A stretch of 31,733 nucleotides of DNA from NCBI GenBank assembly GCA_934130025.1, contig CAKOXG010000014.1, positions 1-31,733 on the forward strand. Direction: 5' to 3'. Positions 8,949-17,087 of this stretch are shown in pieces. This DNA comes from an uncultured Clostridia bacterium (GTDB lineage: Bacteria > Bacillota > Clostridia > TANB77 > CAG-508). Every line of letters starts with the position of its first letter. Position 1 is the stretch's first letter. A model generated the notes under the pieces. That model saw only the letters and a list, made by a program, of their open reading frames with translations, was not told the DNA's origin and did not search any database. The position numbers were made by a program, and so were the translations under genes.

Positions 8949-8980
8949 AAAATGAAGTGAAAAATCACTTCATTTTTTAT
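8949..8980 (+). terminator. Rho-independent terminator after the GH57 gene
   Basis: A perfect 12-bp stem (AAAATGAAGTGA/TCACTTCATTTT) with an AAAA loop is followed by a T-rich run, 5 bases after the stop codon. Confidence 0.88.
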
Positions 8981-9093
8981 TTGTGGTCAAGTTACTTTTT
9001 TAATTTTAATGAATATTATTGTATATCAAGTATTTTTTTGTAAATACTAATAAAAATATATACTTATTTATAGGAAGGAGCATATTTTTCTAA

Positions 9094-10041
9094 ATGGTTT
9101 CACTATGTGTAAAAAGTAACAAAACAAACTGCATTAACTGTTTAATGTCAGACATATCTAATATAAATTTAGATAATATTGTTTTTTCCAAAAGAAATTT
9201 TTCAAAATATACCAATATAATTGTTCATTATAAAGGAAATGATATTTCTAATTTTTACAATGAACTCTGTTCTTGCTTAGTAAATTGTGTAGTTACATGC
9301 TATGAAAAAATGATAGTTAAAAACTTAATACAATTGAATTATTTTTATTTTGATTATGATGATATTTCATGTATTGAAAATATTTGTACAGCCCTACTTT
9401 CACGTTCTGAAGATAGACAATTATTAATTTCAGATTTTAAAAAAAATAATCTCTATATTAGCAAAAATATTTTTGAAAATAGTGAATTTGAACCAATATT
9501 AAAAGATATCCAATCAAGAAAGGAATTACTATGGTGTAGTATCTTAAAATATATTACTACACACAAAAATATTAATCTTGATGGAGTTATAACATTTAGG
9601 CTAAAAAGCTACATCTCTGTAATTGACAATGTTGTAGATTTTTCCGTAAATCAATTTGTAATAAATAGAGAATATTCTGAATTTATTGATCTATTAAAGA
9701 CTTATATTAATTCTCGACTTTCCACAACGCCTCTCGTTCACCTAATATATGTAAATGGAGAATCCATTTTATTGGACCATCAAAAAAATATCATATCCTT
9801 AACAAAAAACAATTTAGATGCAAAATACCTATCAGACATTAGCTTTTCGTCTAATGATTATGCACTAAACTCCCTTCTTACCCTTCTGCCTCAGAAAATA
9901 ATAATTCATGAAATTGACCCATCTGATGATTTTATAGATACTCTAAAATCAATATTTGGCGAACGTATATCCATATGTACAAACTGCAATATCTGCCAGA
10001 CTTATAAATTATTGAACACTGTTCACCATAATAAAATTTAG
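9094..10041 (+). CDS. ytxC: YtxC-like putative sporulation protein
   Basis: The 315-residue protein matches the YtxC family through its C-terminal half. GVITFRLKSYI is followed by a VDxxVxxFVINREYSEFIDLLK helix, then LVHLIYVNG, LNSLLTLLPQKIIIH, and a cysteine-containing end (ISICTNCNICQTY) after FGER. In spore formers this family is counted as sporulation-associated but its biochemical role is unknown. The terminal CxxC pair could bind metal. It stands alone between a terminator and a convergent rhodanese gene. GGAAGGAG lies about 11 bases before ATG 9094. Its presence is the best sign that the organism sporulates. Confidence 0.82.
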   Translation: MVSLCVKSNKTNCINCLMSDISNINLDNIVFSKRNFSKYTNIIVHYKGNDISNFYNELCSCLVNCVVTCYEKMIVKNLIQLNYFYFDYDDISCIENICTALLSRSEDRQLLISDFKKNNLYISKNIFENSEFEPILKDIQSRKELLWCSILKYITTHKNINLDGVITFRLKSYISVIDNVVDFSVNQFVINREYSEFIDLLKTYINSRLSTTPLVHLIYVNGESILLDHQKNIISLTKNNLDAKYLSDISFSSNDYALNSLLTLLPQKIIIHEIDPSDDFIDTLKSIFGERISICTNCNICQTYKLLNTVHHNKI

Positions 10042-10076
10042 ACTGAATATTCGAAAATATAAAATGAAATTTTTAA

Positions 10077-10108
10077 GAGAGGACAATTGTAAAAAAAATT
10101 TTCCTCTC
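10077..10108. terminator. Hairpin between convergent ytxC and rhodanese genes
   Basis: GAGAGGA/TCCTCTC pair over 7 bp, continued after one mismatch by AATT/AATT, around an A-rich loop. It lies between two convergent gene ends and could serve both. T-runs are weak on both sides. Confidence 0.5.
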
Positions 10109-10170
10109 CACTTTCCACTGCATTTGCTTAGTTTTTACAGTTGCCTAATTTTTACAGTTTCAAATGCCAA

Positions 10171-10506
10171 TTAAATATTCACAGCTCTAAACGTATAAAC
10201 ATTTTTGTAACCATTATTACCAAGTATCTCTTTTACAATTCTACTCCTTTTCCCGGTTTTACAATATAGTAGAATTACTTCTTCTTTATCTATTATCTCC
10301 GTAATTATATTATCCACTTCATAAATTGGAATATTTATAGCCCCAGCAATATGTTTCTTTTTATATTCTTCTGGTGACCTTACATCAATTATAACTGCAT
10401 TCCCTCTCTGGTATATCTCAATAGCCTCTTCATATGTTAAATCTGTATTATCAAACCTTGAAAAAATCTTCATGTATATCTTTCTGCCAATTTTTTTCAT
10501 TGCCAT
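10171..10506 (-). CDS. Single-domain rhodanese-like protein
   Basis: A small sulfurtransferase-type protein (111 residues). IIDVRSPEEY (about 39-48), HIAGAINIP (52-60) and the active-site loop YCKTGKRS with cysteine 82 and arginine 87 are all as in active rhodaneses, so persulfide transfer is plausible. The first ~20 residues are a short basic extension without a clear signal peptide. GGAGAG lies 9 bases before ATG 10506. A second in-frame ATG two codons later would give almost the same product. The sulfur acceptor is not indicated by the neighbours. Confidence 0.88.
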   Translation of the reverse strand: MAMKKIGRKIYMKIFSRFDNTDLTYEEAIEIYQRGNAVIIDVRSPEEYKKKHIAGAINIPIYEVDNIITEIIDKEEVILLYCKTGKRSRIVKEILGNNGYKNVYTFRAVNI

Positions 10507-10569
10507 ATTACATCACTCTCCAAAAAAATATCGGTGTATACTATATTGTATTCCCGATACTCTTTTATG

Positions 10570-11205
10570 TTAATTCTTTATTTTTTTATCTTCAATATTC
10601 TTTGAAAAATAAGCCATTGGCAAAATAATTGAAGCTATGTACACTATAACAGCAACAATTGCTGTCCCCCTGTTTATTGGCAATCTTGTAACAGCATAAA
10701 CACTTGATAATATAGCTTGTGGAGCAACAATTGACATTAAAGTTTTGTAAAATACACTCCATACTCCCAATTTTCTATACACTATCATGGCATACACAAT
10801 AGTAATTAAACTTATTATTATAATTGGTAAAATATATGGCTTTATTATCGTACGCAATCTTACATTAGAATTCTTAGTTATCTCCACAGAATCAACTTTA
10901 TTCTCAATCTCAAATTTTTCATTAATCTTTGTATTCAATTCACTTATTTGTTCCTCTGTGGCATCCTTTACTGTTATTTGAACCATATCCTCATATAATT
11001 CAACTTTTTGAACAATAACTCTCTGCTTTCCAAAAACTTCTGAGGCAATTGCCTTCACATCCCTAACATCAAATTTCTTACCTATATTTATAGAAATCTG
11101 TGTATTTTCTGAATACTTTAACCCAACATTAAAACCCATTGTTGATATTAATATTATTCCTGCTATTAATAAACATATTAATAATATTGAAACTACTTTT
11201 TTCAT
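10570..11205 (-). CDS. secF: Shortened, divergent SecF-like membrane protein
   Basis: SecF normally works with SecD to pull exported proteins across the membrane using the proton gradient. This 211-residue protein has TM1 (about 5-25), a periplasmic-type alpha/beta domain (about 30-110) and three more helices. It stops right after the fourth, where SecF (~300 residues) should continue with TM5 and TM6. The usual DFTGG motif reads KYSEN. The TM4 signature GYSxND aligns with residues IASIIL, so the conserved Asn and Asp are missing. Its position directly after the SecD-like gene in the queA-tgt-yajC cluster supports the identity. Activity as a standard SecF is doubtful. Confidence 0.7.
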   Translation of the reverse strand: MKKVVSILLICLLIAGIILISTMGFNVGLKYSENTQISINIGKKFDVRDVKAIASEVFGKQRVIVQKVELYEDMVQITVKDATEEQISELNTKINEKFEIENKVDSVEITKNSNVRLRTIIKPYILPIIIISLITIVYAMIVYRKLGVWSVFYKTLMSIVAPQAILSSVYAVTRLPINRGTAIVAVIVYIASIILPMAYFSKNIEDKKIKN

Positions 11206-11239
11206 TTTTTAGTGCATTCCTTCCTCAAGACACAGATCT

Positions 11240-11289
11240 GGTCGGAAAAAATTAGATTTTCATTGTCAAAATTATAATTATTTTCGACC
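11240..11289 (-). repeat. Imperfect inverted repeat upstream of the SecF-like gene
   Basis: GGTCGGAAAAAATTA (11240-11254) and TAATTATTTTCGACC (11275-11289) are imperfect 15-base inverted repeats, 34 bases upstream of the SecF-like start. A stem of this size in a 150-base gap inside an operon may be a regulatory RNA structure or an operator. Confidence 0.45.
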
Positions 11290-11356
11290 TTATTCCATTG
11301 TCTTGTATATATAATATTTAGATTCTTTATACAGGCCTTAACTATAAACCTGTTTA

Positions 11357-12664
11357 TTATTTGTTATCGCCGTATTTTTCACTCTCCAAAAATCTTGTAT
11401 AAACGATTATTGCATTATAAATTACCATTATTAAAATTGCCCAAAACATAACCATTCCAACACTCGCAATCTCTTGCCATCTTAACACAGCAAAACTTAC
11501 AGATAATATTACAAATGGAATTAATGAAATTACAACCTTTGATAATAGCTTTCCTATTTTATTATTAGTTTGTTCCCTAGTTAAATTAGCATTGTAAGCA
11601 CTTAACATCAACATAAGAATAGCATATTCAATTATATAAGCTACCGCAATTGCAAATATACCAGAAAGAGTAATTACAACATTACCAATTCTAACAGCCA
11701 ATAATAAAATTGCTAAAAATCCAATATTTGTAACAGCTGCCAAAAGTCCATTAAATTTAAACTTAGCAACCATAGCAATTAACATTATAGTAGCTATTAC
11801 TACAAGCACTATTATTATAGCATTTATAACATCTTCAGTTATATCTGAATATACAAATCTATTTATATCAATTTTATACGTTATTGGCATTGGATCTGTA
11901 TTTAAGAAAATTGCTATATTATTTGCCTGTTGAGCATAACTCTCTAACTCTGAAGTTGTCTTAGCAGAACCAATAGAAAGTTGTATTTTACCATCAGGAA
12001 TCTCCTCTTCAAAATACGTAGAAATAATCGTTTGATCATCAAGTGTCATCTTTACTTTTTTTGTTACGACATTTCCCTCACTATCAGTTGTGCTCACATA
12101 TGTATTAGAAATTTCTTTCAATTTTTCTGCTCCAGAATCAGTAAATTCTATAGTTAAGTATATTGAATATGTATTACTTCCATTCTGTATTCTTTCAACA
12201 GATGCTTTTTTTACATCACTATTTGAAAGTAATATCTCTGAAGTTTCATCATCTGAAATTGTAAATACACCTTTAGTAACAACATATTGAGAAATATAAT
12301 CAGTATTATTATCTTCAACTAGCTCCAAACAAATATCCCCATTATCTTCATTAGCTCTTATCAAATAATCCTGAACATTCATATATTCTAATCTCTGCTC
12401 TACTATCTTCTTGACCTTTTGATAATTTTCTAATGTTAAGCTTTCCTCATCATTTTTTCCTTCACTATCATCAACTTTTATTATAACATTTCGTGCTCCA
12501 TAAATATCCATTCCCAATTTATAATCAGGAATTAGATTTTTCATTGTATTTTTGTTCTTTACAAATATTCCTACAAAAGACATAATTGCCAATAATATTA
12601 TTACAGTTATTATAAGAATTCTTCCCAATAATTTAAAAGACACTTTTTGCTTATTTTTTTCCAA
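11357..12664 (-). CDS. secD: Divergent SecD-like protein-export membrane protein
   Basis: This is a predicted translocase accessory protein with TM1 (about residues 14-35), a large extracytoplasmic region (about 45-265) and five more C-terminal helices, which is the SecD layout. The SecD opening GLDLxGG reads GMDIYGA. TLSGIFAI matches the TLPGIAGI block, but the following VDAN motif, whose aspartate is essential in model SecDs, reads YAIL, with a glutamate two positions earlier. The start chosen is TTG 12664, because a GGAGGAG site ends 6 bases before it and would lie inside a frame begun at 12679. The size is 435 residues. It is flanked by an HD gene and the SecF-like gene in a conserved clostridial cluster. 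Confidence 0.78.
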   Translation of the reverse strand: MEKNKQKVSFKLLGRILIITVIILLAIMSFVGIFVKNKNTMKNLIPDYKLGMDIYGARNVIIKVDDSEGKNDEESLTLENYQKVKKIVEQRLEYMNVQDYLIRANEDNGDICLELVEDNNTDYISQYVVTKGVFTISDDETSEILLSNSDVKKASVERIQNGSNTYSIYLTIEFTDSGAEKLKEISNTYVSTTDSEGNVVTKKVKMTLDDQTIISTYFEEEIPDGKIQLSIGSAKTTSELESYAQQANNIAIFLNTDPMPITYKIDINRFVYSDITEDVINAIIIVLVVIATIMLIAMVAKFKFNGLLAAVTNIGFLAILLLAVRIGNVVITLSGIFAIAVAYIIEYAILMLMLSAYNANLTREQTNNKIGKLLSKVVISLIPFVILSVSFAVLRWQEIASVGMVMFWAILIMVIYNAIIVYTRFLESEKYGDNK

Positions 12665-12741
12665 TTTATTCTCCTCCAATTTTATAATTTTTTAAATTAT
12701 ATTTAACTTCTCATTACGATTACTGATTACTTAACCATCTC

Positions 12742-13401
12742 TTATAAAATCTTTGATCCGTTTATATATAATTCATACCATATTTCTAGGTATTTTGCTG
12801 CATATTTACTCATCATCGTTCTTTCCATAAATATTTCAAAATAATCCAACACAGGACAAATTTTTGTATCTATAGTAAGACTTAGTATCGCTTTTCTATC
12901 CTTAGCATCTATTGTAAATTGAGATTGCGTAACAGCATAATTCACTTTATCATGTTTATCAAATGAAGATATATTGGTATTCCTTACTCTATCTCTATGA
13001 ACATCGGACTTGTCCGCCAATATAAGAGCAGCTGAAATATCACTTACAGCTGTACCAGTGGCTTCATCATGATTGCCTATAGCCATCATTATCTCTGTTC
13101 TGTCCTGAATATCCATTCCCATTTCTTTTAAAATATTATAAGACAATACAGCTCCAGAATGAGCATGATCAACCCTATTTACACAATTACCAATATCGTG
13201 CATATATCCTGCAATTTTAGCAAGTTCTATTCTATGTTGGTCATATCCCAGCTCTTTTAAAACATACGCAGCTCTATTTGATACTATTGTAATATGCCTT
13301 GTTGCATGCTCGGTATACCCCAGTGCATCAAGCTGTTTTTGAGCTCCAATAATTAAACTATTTACTTCCTCATTATTTTTCACATCTTCAAAAGTTACCA
13401 T
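12742..13401 (-). CDS. HD-domain metal-dependent phosphohydrolase
   Basis: The protein has 219 residues with a complete HD-superfamily metal set: a histidine in EHATRH (about 31-36), HD in YMHDIGN (about 66-72), H in IGNHDE, and D in ADKSDVHRDRVR. These proteins hydrolyse phosphomonoesters or nucleotides. The substrate here is unknown, although the KSDVHRDRVR stretch is seen in a clade of HD proteins encoded next to secDF in Clostridia. GAGG precedes ATG 13401 by six bases. It lies between the TIGR04086 gene and the SecD-like gene on the same strand. Confidence 0.85.
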   Translation of the reverse strand: MVTFEDVKNNEEVNSLIIGAQKQLDALGYTEHATRHITIVSNRAAYVLKELGYDQHRIELAKIAGYMHDIGNCVNRVDHAHSGAVLSYNILKEMGMDIQDRTEIMMAIGNHDEATGTAVSDISAALILADKSDVHRDRVRNTNISSFDKHDKVNYAVTQSQFTIDAKDRKAILSLTIDTKICPVLDYFEIFMERTMMSKYAAKYLEIWYELYINGSKIL

Positions 13402-13481
13402 ACTCTACCTCGACATTTAAATTTTATCCCATTTAATAAAAAATATCAACCATTTTATATTTATTTTATAATGTTCTTTAT

Positions 13482-13904
13482 CTATTTTTTTATATTTATT
13501 CCTATTATTCCACCAATCATTCCCATTATAATCGATGTAACAATCATAATTAAACATTTAACATTAATCTCAAAATTTTGATTAACAAAACTTGATATTA
13601 TGTACAATATAATTATATAAATTAATCCAACAAGAGCTCCATTTAATAATCCTTTTTTAGAAACCTTTAAAGTACTTATAATACTGCCAATTAATAAACT
13701 CATTGCCGAAATTATAATAATTCCTGGAATAATTGTACTTTCCTTTACATTAGTATTTGCAATTACTAAAGAAAATATAACTAAAAATACTAGTGTGATT
13801 ATTATTGAAATAATACTGCCCTTTAATATATTTGAAAAATTTTTTTCATCTTTGTTATTATCTTTTTCAACATTTATTTTCTTTCCAATATCCTTAATAT
13901 TCAT
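13482..13904 (-). CDS. TIGR04086/DUF3792 family small membrane protein
   Basis: The protein has 140 residues with a hydrophilic N-terminus (about 1-25) and four predicted helices. It resembles the TIGR04086 (DUF3792) family, which in clostridial genomes is encoded directly after yajC. That synteny is present here. The function is unknown, though the persistent company of secretion genes suggests a role at the Sec machinery or envelope. The assignment rests on topology and neighbourhood more than on strong motifs. GAGGG lies 5 bases before the ATG. Confidence 0.72.
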   Translation of the reverse strand: MNIKDIGKKINVEKDNNKDEKNFSNILKGSIISIIITLVFLVIFSLVIANTNVKESTIIPGIIIISAMSLLIGSIISTLKVSKKGLLNGALVGLIYIIILYIISSFVNQNFEINVKCLIMIVTSIIMGMIGGIIGINIKK

Positions 13905-13937
13905 AAAATCCCTCTTCCTTCCTTTACTAAAAAGTAC

Positions 13938-13965
13938 AAATAATATATTTAAATTGTACCCTGAT
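13938..13965 (-). terminator. Possible weak terminator between yajC and the TIGR04086 gene
   Basis: GTACAA/TTGTAC arms around an AT-only loop are followed on the minus strand by TTTTT. The stem is short (6 bp), so it could be a partial attenuator. Confidence 0.35.
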
Positions 13966-14024
13966 AAAATACATTCATTTTTATTATTAGTATATTATAG
14001 TTAAAGAGATTTTATGTTTTTGTT

Positions 14025-14315
14025 TTATTTATTTATTTGATTTTCTATGCTTCTATCATCAATTCCAGCAATAGCCCATTTTTCAATTGAAACTTCATAC
14101 TCTTTTGGATTGGTTTTTAGTATAATTCTATCTTCAAGTACTTCTGAAACTACCCCCGATAATCCCGTATAAGTAATAATCTTATCTCCTACTTTTATTT
14201 CATCTTGCATTTTCTTTGTTTGTTCATTTTGTTTCTTTCTTTGCCATTCGAAAAAATAATATATTGCTAATATAATTAACGCTGTTATTATTATCTGTAT
14301 ATACTGTTGCTGCAT
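14025..14315 (-). CDS. yajC: Preprotein translocase subunit YajC
   Basis: A small (96-residue) Sec accessory protein with one N-terminal helix (about 5-22), the basic WQRKKQNEQTKKMQDE stretch, and the conserved core GDKIITYTGLSGVVSEV plus a K.Y.VSIEKWAIAGI end. It normally associates with SecDF. Here both downstream SecD-like and SecF-like partners are unusual while YajC itself looks normal. Its start lies 3 bases beyond the stop of the WG-repeat gene. A GGAGG sits 14 bases upstream, which is a long spacing. Confidence 0.9.
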   Translation of the reverse strand: MQQQYIQIIITALIILAIYYFFEWQRKKQNEQTKKMQDEIKVGDKIITYTGLSGVVSEVLEDRIILKTNPKEYEVSIEKWAIAGIDDRSIENQINK

Positions 14316-14318
14316 ATA

Positions 14319-15890
14319 TTAATTATTCACCTCCACATTAATATTGCTATTATTACTTTCATTATTAATATTTTCACTGTTATCCGCGTTATTAATGCTG
14401 TTATTGTTGTTACTGTTAATATTATTGCTATTGCTATTGTTATTGCTATTGCCGTTATTGTTATTATTATTGTTGTTGCTATTATTGTTGTTACTATTAT
14501 CACTACCGTTATTGGTTGCAGATGAATTGTTACCACCATTTACTGGCTGAATTTTTCCTACATTTAATAAATAATCTAGAGTGTCTATTGTAATTCCTTG
14601 ATAAGTTAAATAGTATTTTTTTTCTCCTCCAGAAGTTATTGAATACATATCTGTTACCAATGCTTGAATCAATTCTTTCCCTGATGAATTATATATTCCA
14701 TACAAATTATTTTTACAAACAACAATCGCTTCATATTCTGGTATCAACAATAAATTCTGTGCTAAAGAATCTTTTGAAGTATTCTTTGTACAACCTAATC
14801 CATCAAAATCAATTGGCAATATTGTATTACCATTTAAATCAAGCAATCCCCATTTTTCATCTTTTTCAACAGGAATACATTTATCATATAATAAATAAGG
14901 ATTATCTATATCGTCAGCAGAAAAGCTTCCTTGTTCTATTCCTATTTTATCATATTCTAAGAACACAACGACTTTTCCATTCTTATTAATAACTCCATAT
15001 TTTTTATTATTTGATACTACATATAGTCCTCTATTCTTATCCATTATTTTTATAGAATCATACTCTGGATTTATTTTTGTTTCGCCATCACCCGTAATTA
15101 TCCCAAACTTACCATTATCAGTTTCAACAACAAACTCTTGAGAGTTTTCTTCAAATGTAATTGTCTTATATTTTTCTCCAATTATGCTCTCATTATTTAG
15201 ATTTTTTACACCATATTTGTCAGAAGAGTTCTTAACAATCATAAGTCCATATAATACAGCTTTCTTATTTGTATAAGATACATCTCTTTCATTTAACGCT
15301 GAATCTTCTATTTTTTTAGAATATAAATCTACTAAATATGGCAAAGTGTACATTCTAATTGTATTATTCTTCTCAGTATATGAAAAACTCAAATTGCAGC
15401 CTTTCTCCAACCCATCATATGAAACATATAATTTATTATTTATTAACTGAACTGGTTTCTCAATTTTGTAATATTCGTATTCATACTCTGATGCTTTTTT
15501 GTCTTCAGTTAAAACCTTATATATTGAATCTGCATCTTTAATATATGATACCGTTTCATATCCATTATCAAGATAACACCTATCTGTATTTTCTGAGTAT
15601 GGATTTTTATATTCTCCGTTATTTACCGTATACCCTATCTTACTCGATATATCCTTTATAGACACATATACTTGTCCATCTTCTATTACAAATAAGTCCT
15701 CTGAAAAACTGGTTTTCTTTCCATCTATATATAATTTAAGTTCTTTATTTTTCAAATAGTATATTGCGCCTAAAGTGCATAATGAAAGTAAAAAAACAAT
15801 TATAAGCGCAATTATTATTATTTTTATCAGCATCTTATTTTTTCTTTTTTCCTTCTCAATATCAATGTTACTTCCATCAAAAAAATCCAT
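14319..15890 (-). CDS. Membrane-anchored WG-repeat protein with Asn-rich tail
   Basis: The protein has 523 residues. A short basic cytoplasmic segment is followed by one helix (about 21-46). Next is a region that resembles the copper-amine-oxidase-like N-terminal fold (about 50-185, with GQVYVSIKDISSKIGY and NNKLYVSYDGL). Five WG-type repeats follow, marked by KYG at 225, KFG at 261, KYG at 297, KWG at 346 and LYG at 396. The final ~70 residues are almost only Asn, Ser and Gly. The layout predicts an extracytoplasmic binding or wall protein with a flexible end. An AGGAGG site precedes ATG 15890. It sits between tgt and yajC, where most clostridia have no gene, so it may be a lineage-specific insertion into the operon. 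Confidence 0.82.
   Translation of the reverse strand: MDFFDGSNIDIEKEKRKNKMLIKIIIIALIIVFLLSLCTLGAIYYLKNKELKLYIDGKKTSFSEDLFVIEDGQVYVSIKDISSKIGYTVNNGEYKNPYSENTDRCYLDNGYETVSYIKDADSIYKVLTEDKKASEYEYEYYKIEKPVQLINNKLYVSYDGLEKGCNLSFSYTEKNNTIRMYTLPYLVDLYSKKIEDSALNERDVSYTNKKAVLYGLMIVKNSSDKYGVKNLNNESIIGEKYKTITFEENSQEFVVETDNGKFGIITGDGETKINPEYDSIKIMDKNRGLYVVSNNKKYGVINKNGKVVVFLEYDKIGIEQGSFSADDIDNPYLLYDKCIPVEKDEKWGLLDLNGNTILPIDFDGLGCTKNTSKDSLAQNLLLIPEYEAIVVCKNNLYGIYNSSGKELIQALVTDMYSITSGGEKKYYLTYQGITIDTLDYLLNVGKIQPVNGGNNSSATNNGSDNSNNNNSNNNNNNNNGNSNNNSNSNNINSNNNNSINNADNSENINNESNNSNINVEVNN
14322..14525 (-). repeat. Asn/Ser codon repeat tract
   Basis: A long run of AAC, AAT and AGC codons encodes the Asn-rich tail of the WG protein (about residues 456-523). 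On the plus strand it reads as ATT/GTT-type trinucleotides. Such tracts are prone to length change by slippage. They also create long spurious open frames on both strands. Confidence 0.8.
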
Positions 15891-15901
15891 AATTCCTCCT
15901 C

Positions 15902-17032
15902 TTACTCTTCTGTATAACCATATTTTTTATAAAAATCTTTTCTAAAATTCAAAAGATTATCATTTTCAATTTCAATTCTAACCCTTTCCATCAGCTTAGT
16001 CAAAAAGTACAAGTTATGTATCGATAATAATCTAACACCTAATATTTCATTTGCCTTTACTAGATGTCTAATATAGGCTCTTGTATAATTCTTACATGTA
16101 TAACAATCACATTCAGGATCAAGAGGAGAAAAGTCTCTCTCATATGTTGCATTTCTTACAACAACTTTTCCATTCCACGTCATTGCAGTTCCATTTCTAG
16201 CAATTCTAGTAGGAAGAACACAATCGCACATATCGATTCCTGCAATTGCCGCTTCTATTAAATAGTCTGGTGTTCCAACTCCCATTAAATATCTTGGTTT
16301 ATTTTCAGGCATCAATGGTGCTGTATATCTTAGCATTTTCAAATACTCTTCTTTTGGCTCTCCAACACTTATTCCTCCTATTGCATATCCAGGGAAATCC
16401 AGTTCAATCAAATCTTCTGCTGACTTTTTTCGTAAATCCTCAAAAAATCCTCCTTGTATTATTCCAAACAATCCTTGTTTTTCTTCATATCCTTCATGTG
16501 CTTTCTTACATCTTTTCGCCCATCTGGTTGTTCTTTCCATTGAATTTTTAGTATATTCATATGTTGATGGATATGGACAGCATTCATCAAATGACATTAT
16601 AATATCAGCGCCTAAATCTTGCTCTATTTGCATTACCTTTTCAGGTGAGAAAAAATGTCTACTTCCATCTAAATGAGATTTAAATTCAACTCCATCATCT
16701 GTAATTGTTCTTAAATCACTCAAACTGAACACCTGGAACCCTCCGCAATCTGTTAAAATTGGCTTTTTCCAGTTCATAAATCCATGAAGTCCACCAGCTT
16801 CCTTAACTATTTTTTCTCCTGGCCTTAAATATAAATGATATGTATTTGAAAGTATAATCTGTGCTCCAATATCATTTAATTCCTCTGGAGTCATTGACTT
16901 AACTGTTGCTTGAGTTCCAACAGGCATAAATACTGGAGTCTGGATATCTCCATGTGGCGTATGTACAACTCCTCTTCTTGCTCCTGTGCTTGTATCCTTA
17001 TGTAATAATTCATATGTTATTGCTTGTTTCAT
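15902..17032 (-). CDS. tgt: tRNA-guanine transglycosylase (queuine tRNA-ribosyltransferase)
   Basis: The enzyme exchanges guanine 34 of GUN-anticodon tRNAs for preQ1 in queuosine synthesis. Visible motifs are LSNTYHLYLRPG (about 60-71), TDCGGFQVFSL, MSFDECCPYP, GGISVGEPKEE, the nucleophile region VDMCDCVLPTR-like block (GIDMCDCVLPTRIARNG), and the zinc site CDCYTCKNYTRAYIRHL with a later histidine. The length (376) is standard. GGAGA lies 7 bases before ATG 17032. QueA is encoded 55 bases upstream, so successive steps of one pathway are encoded together. Confidence 0.96.
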   Translation of the reverse strand: MKQAITYELLHKDTSTGARRGVVHTPHGDIQTPVFMPVGTQATVKSMTPEELNDIGAQIILSNTYHLYLRPGEKIVKEAGGLHGFMNWKKPILTDCGGFQVFSLSDLRTITDDGVEFKSHLDGSRHFFSPEKVMQIEQDLGADIIMSFDECCPYPSTYEYTKNSMERTTRWAKRCKKAHEGYEEKQGLFGIIQGGFFEDLRKKSAEDLIELDFPGYAIGGISVGEPKEEYLKMLRYTAPLMPENKPRYLMGVGTPDYLIEAAIAGIDMCDCVLPTRIARNGTAMTWNGKVVVRNATYERDFSPLDPECDCYTCKNYTRAYIRHLVKANEILGVRLLSIHNLYFLTKLMERVRIEIENDNLLNFRKDFYKKYGYTEE

Positions 17033-17087
17033 TTTTTATTCTCCTATTATACTCAACAATTTATAATTGATAATCTTTTTACTATAT

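Noticed and set aside
10130..10165. Short direct repeat TTTTTACAGTT before the rhodanese gene end
   Set aside because: It is about 11 bases in AT-rich DNA, with no symmetry or position that suggests a function.
11290..11356. Terminator directly after the SecD-like gene
   Set aside because: The only stem is 5 bp (ACAGG/CCTGT) and no T-run follows.
14307..14550. Hydrophobic Ile/Leu/Val-rich frames over the Asn-rich tail of the WG protein
   Set aside because: They are translations of the ATT/GTT-type repeat in other frames and carry no independent gene signals.
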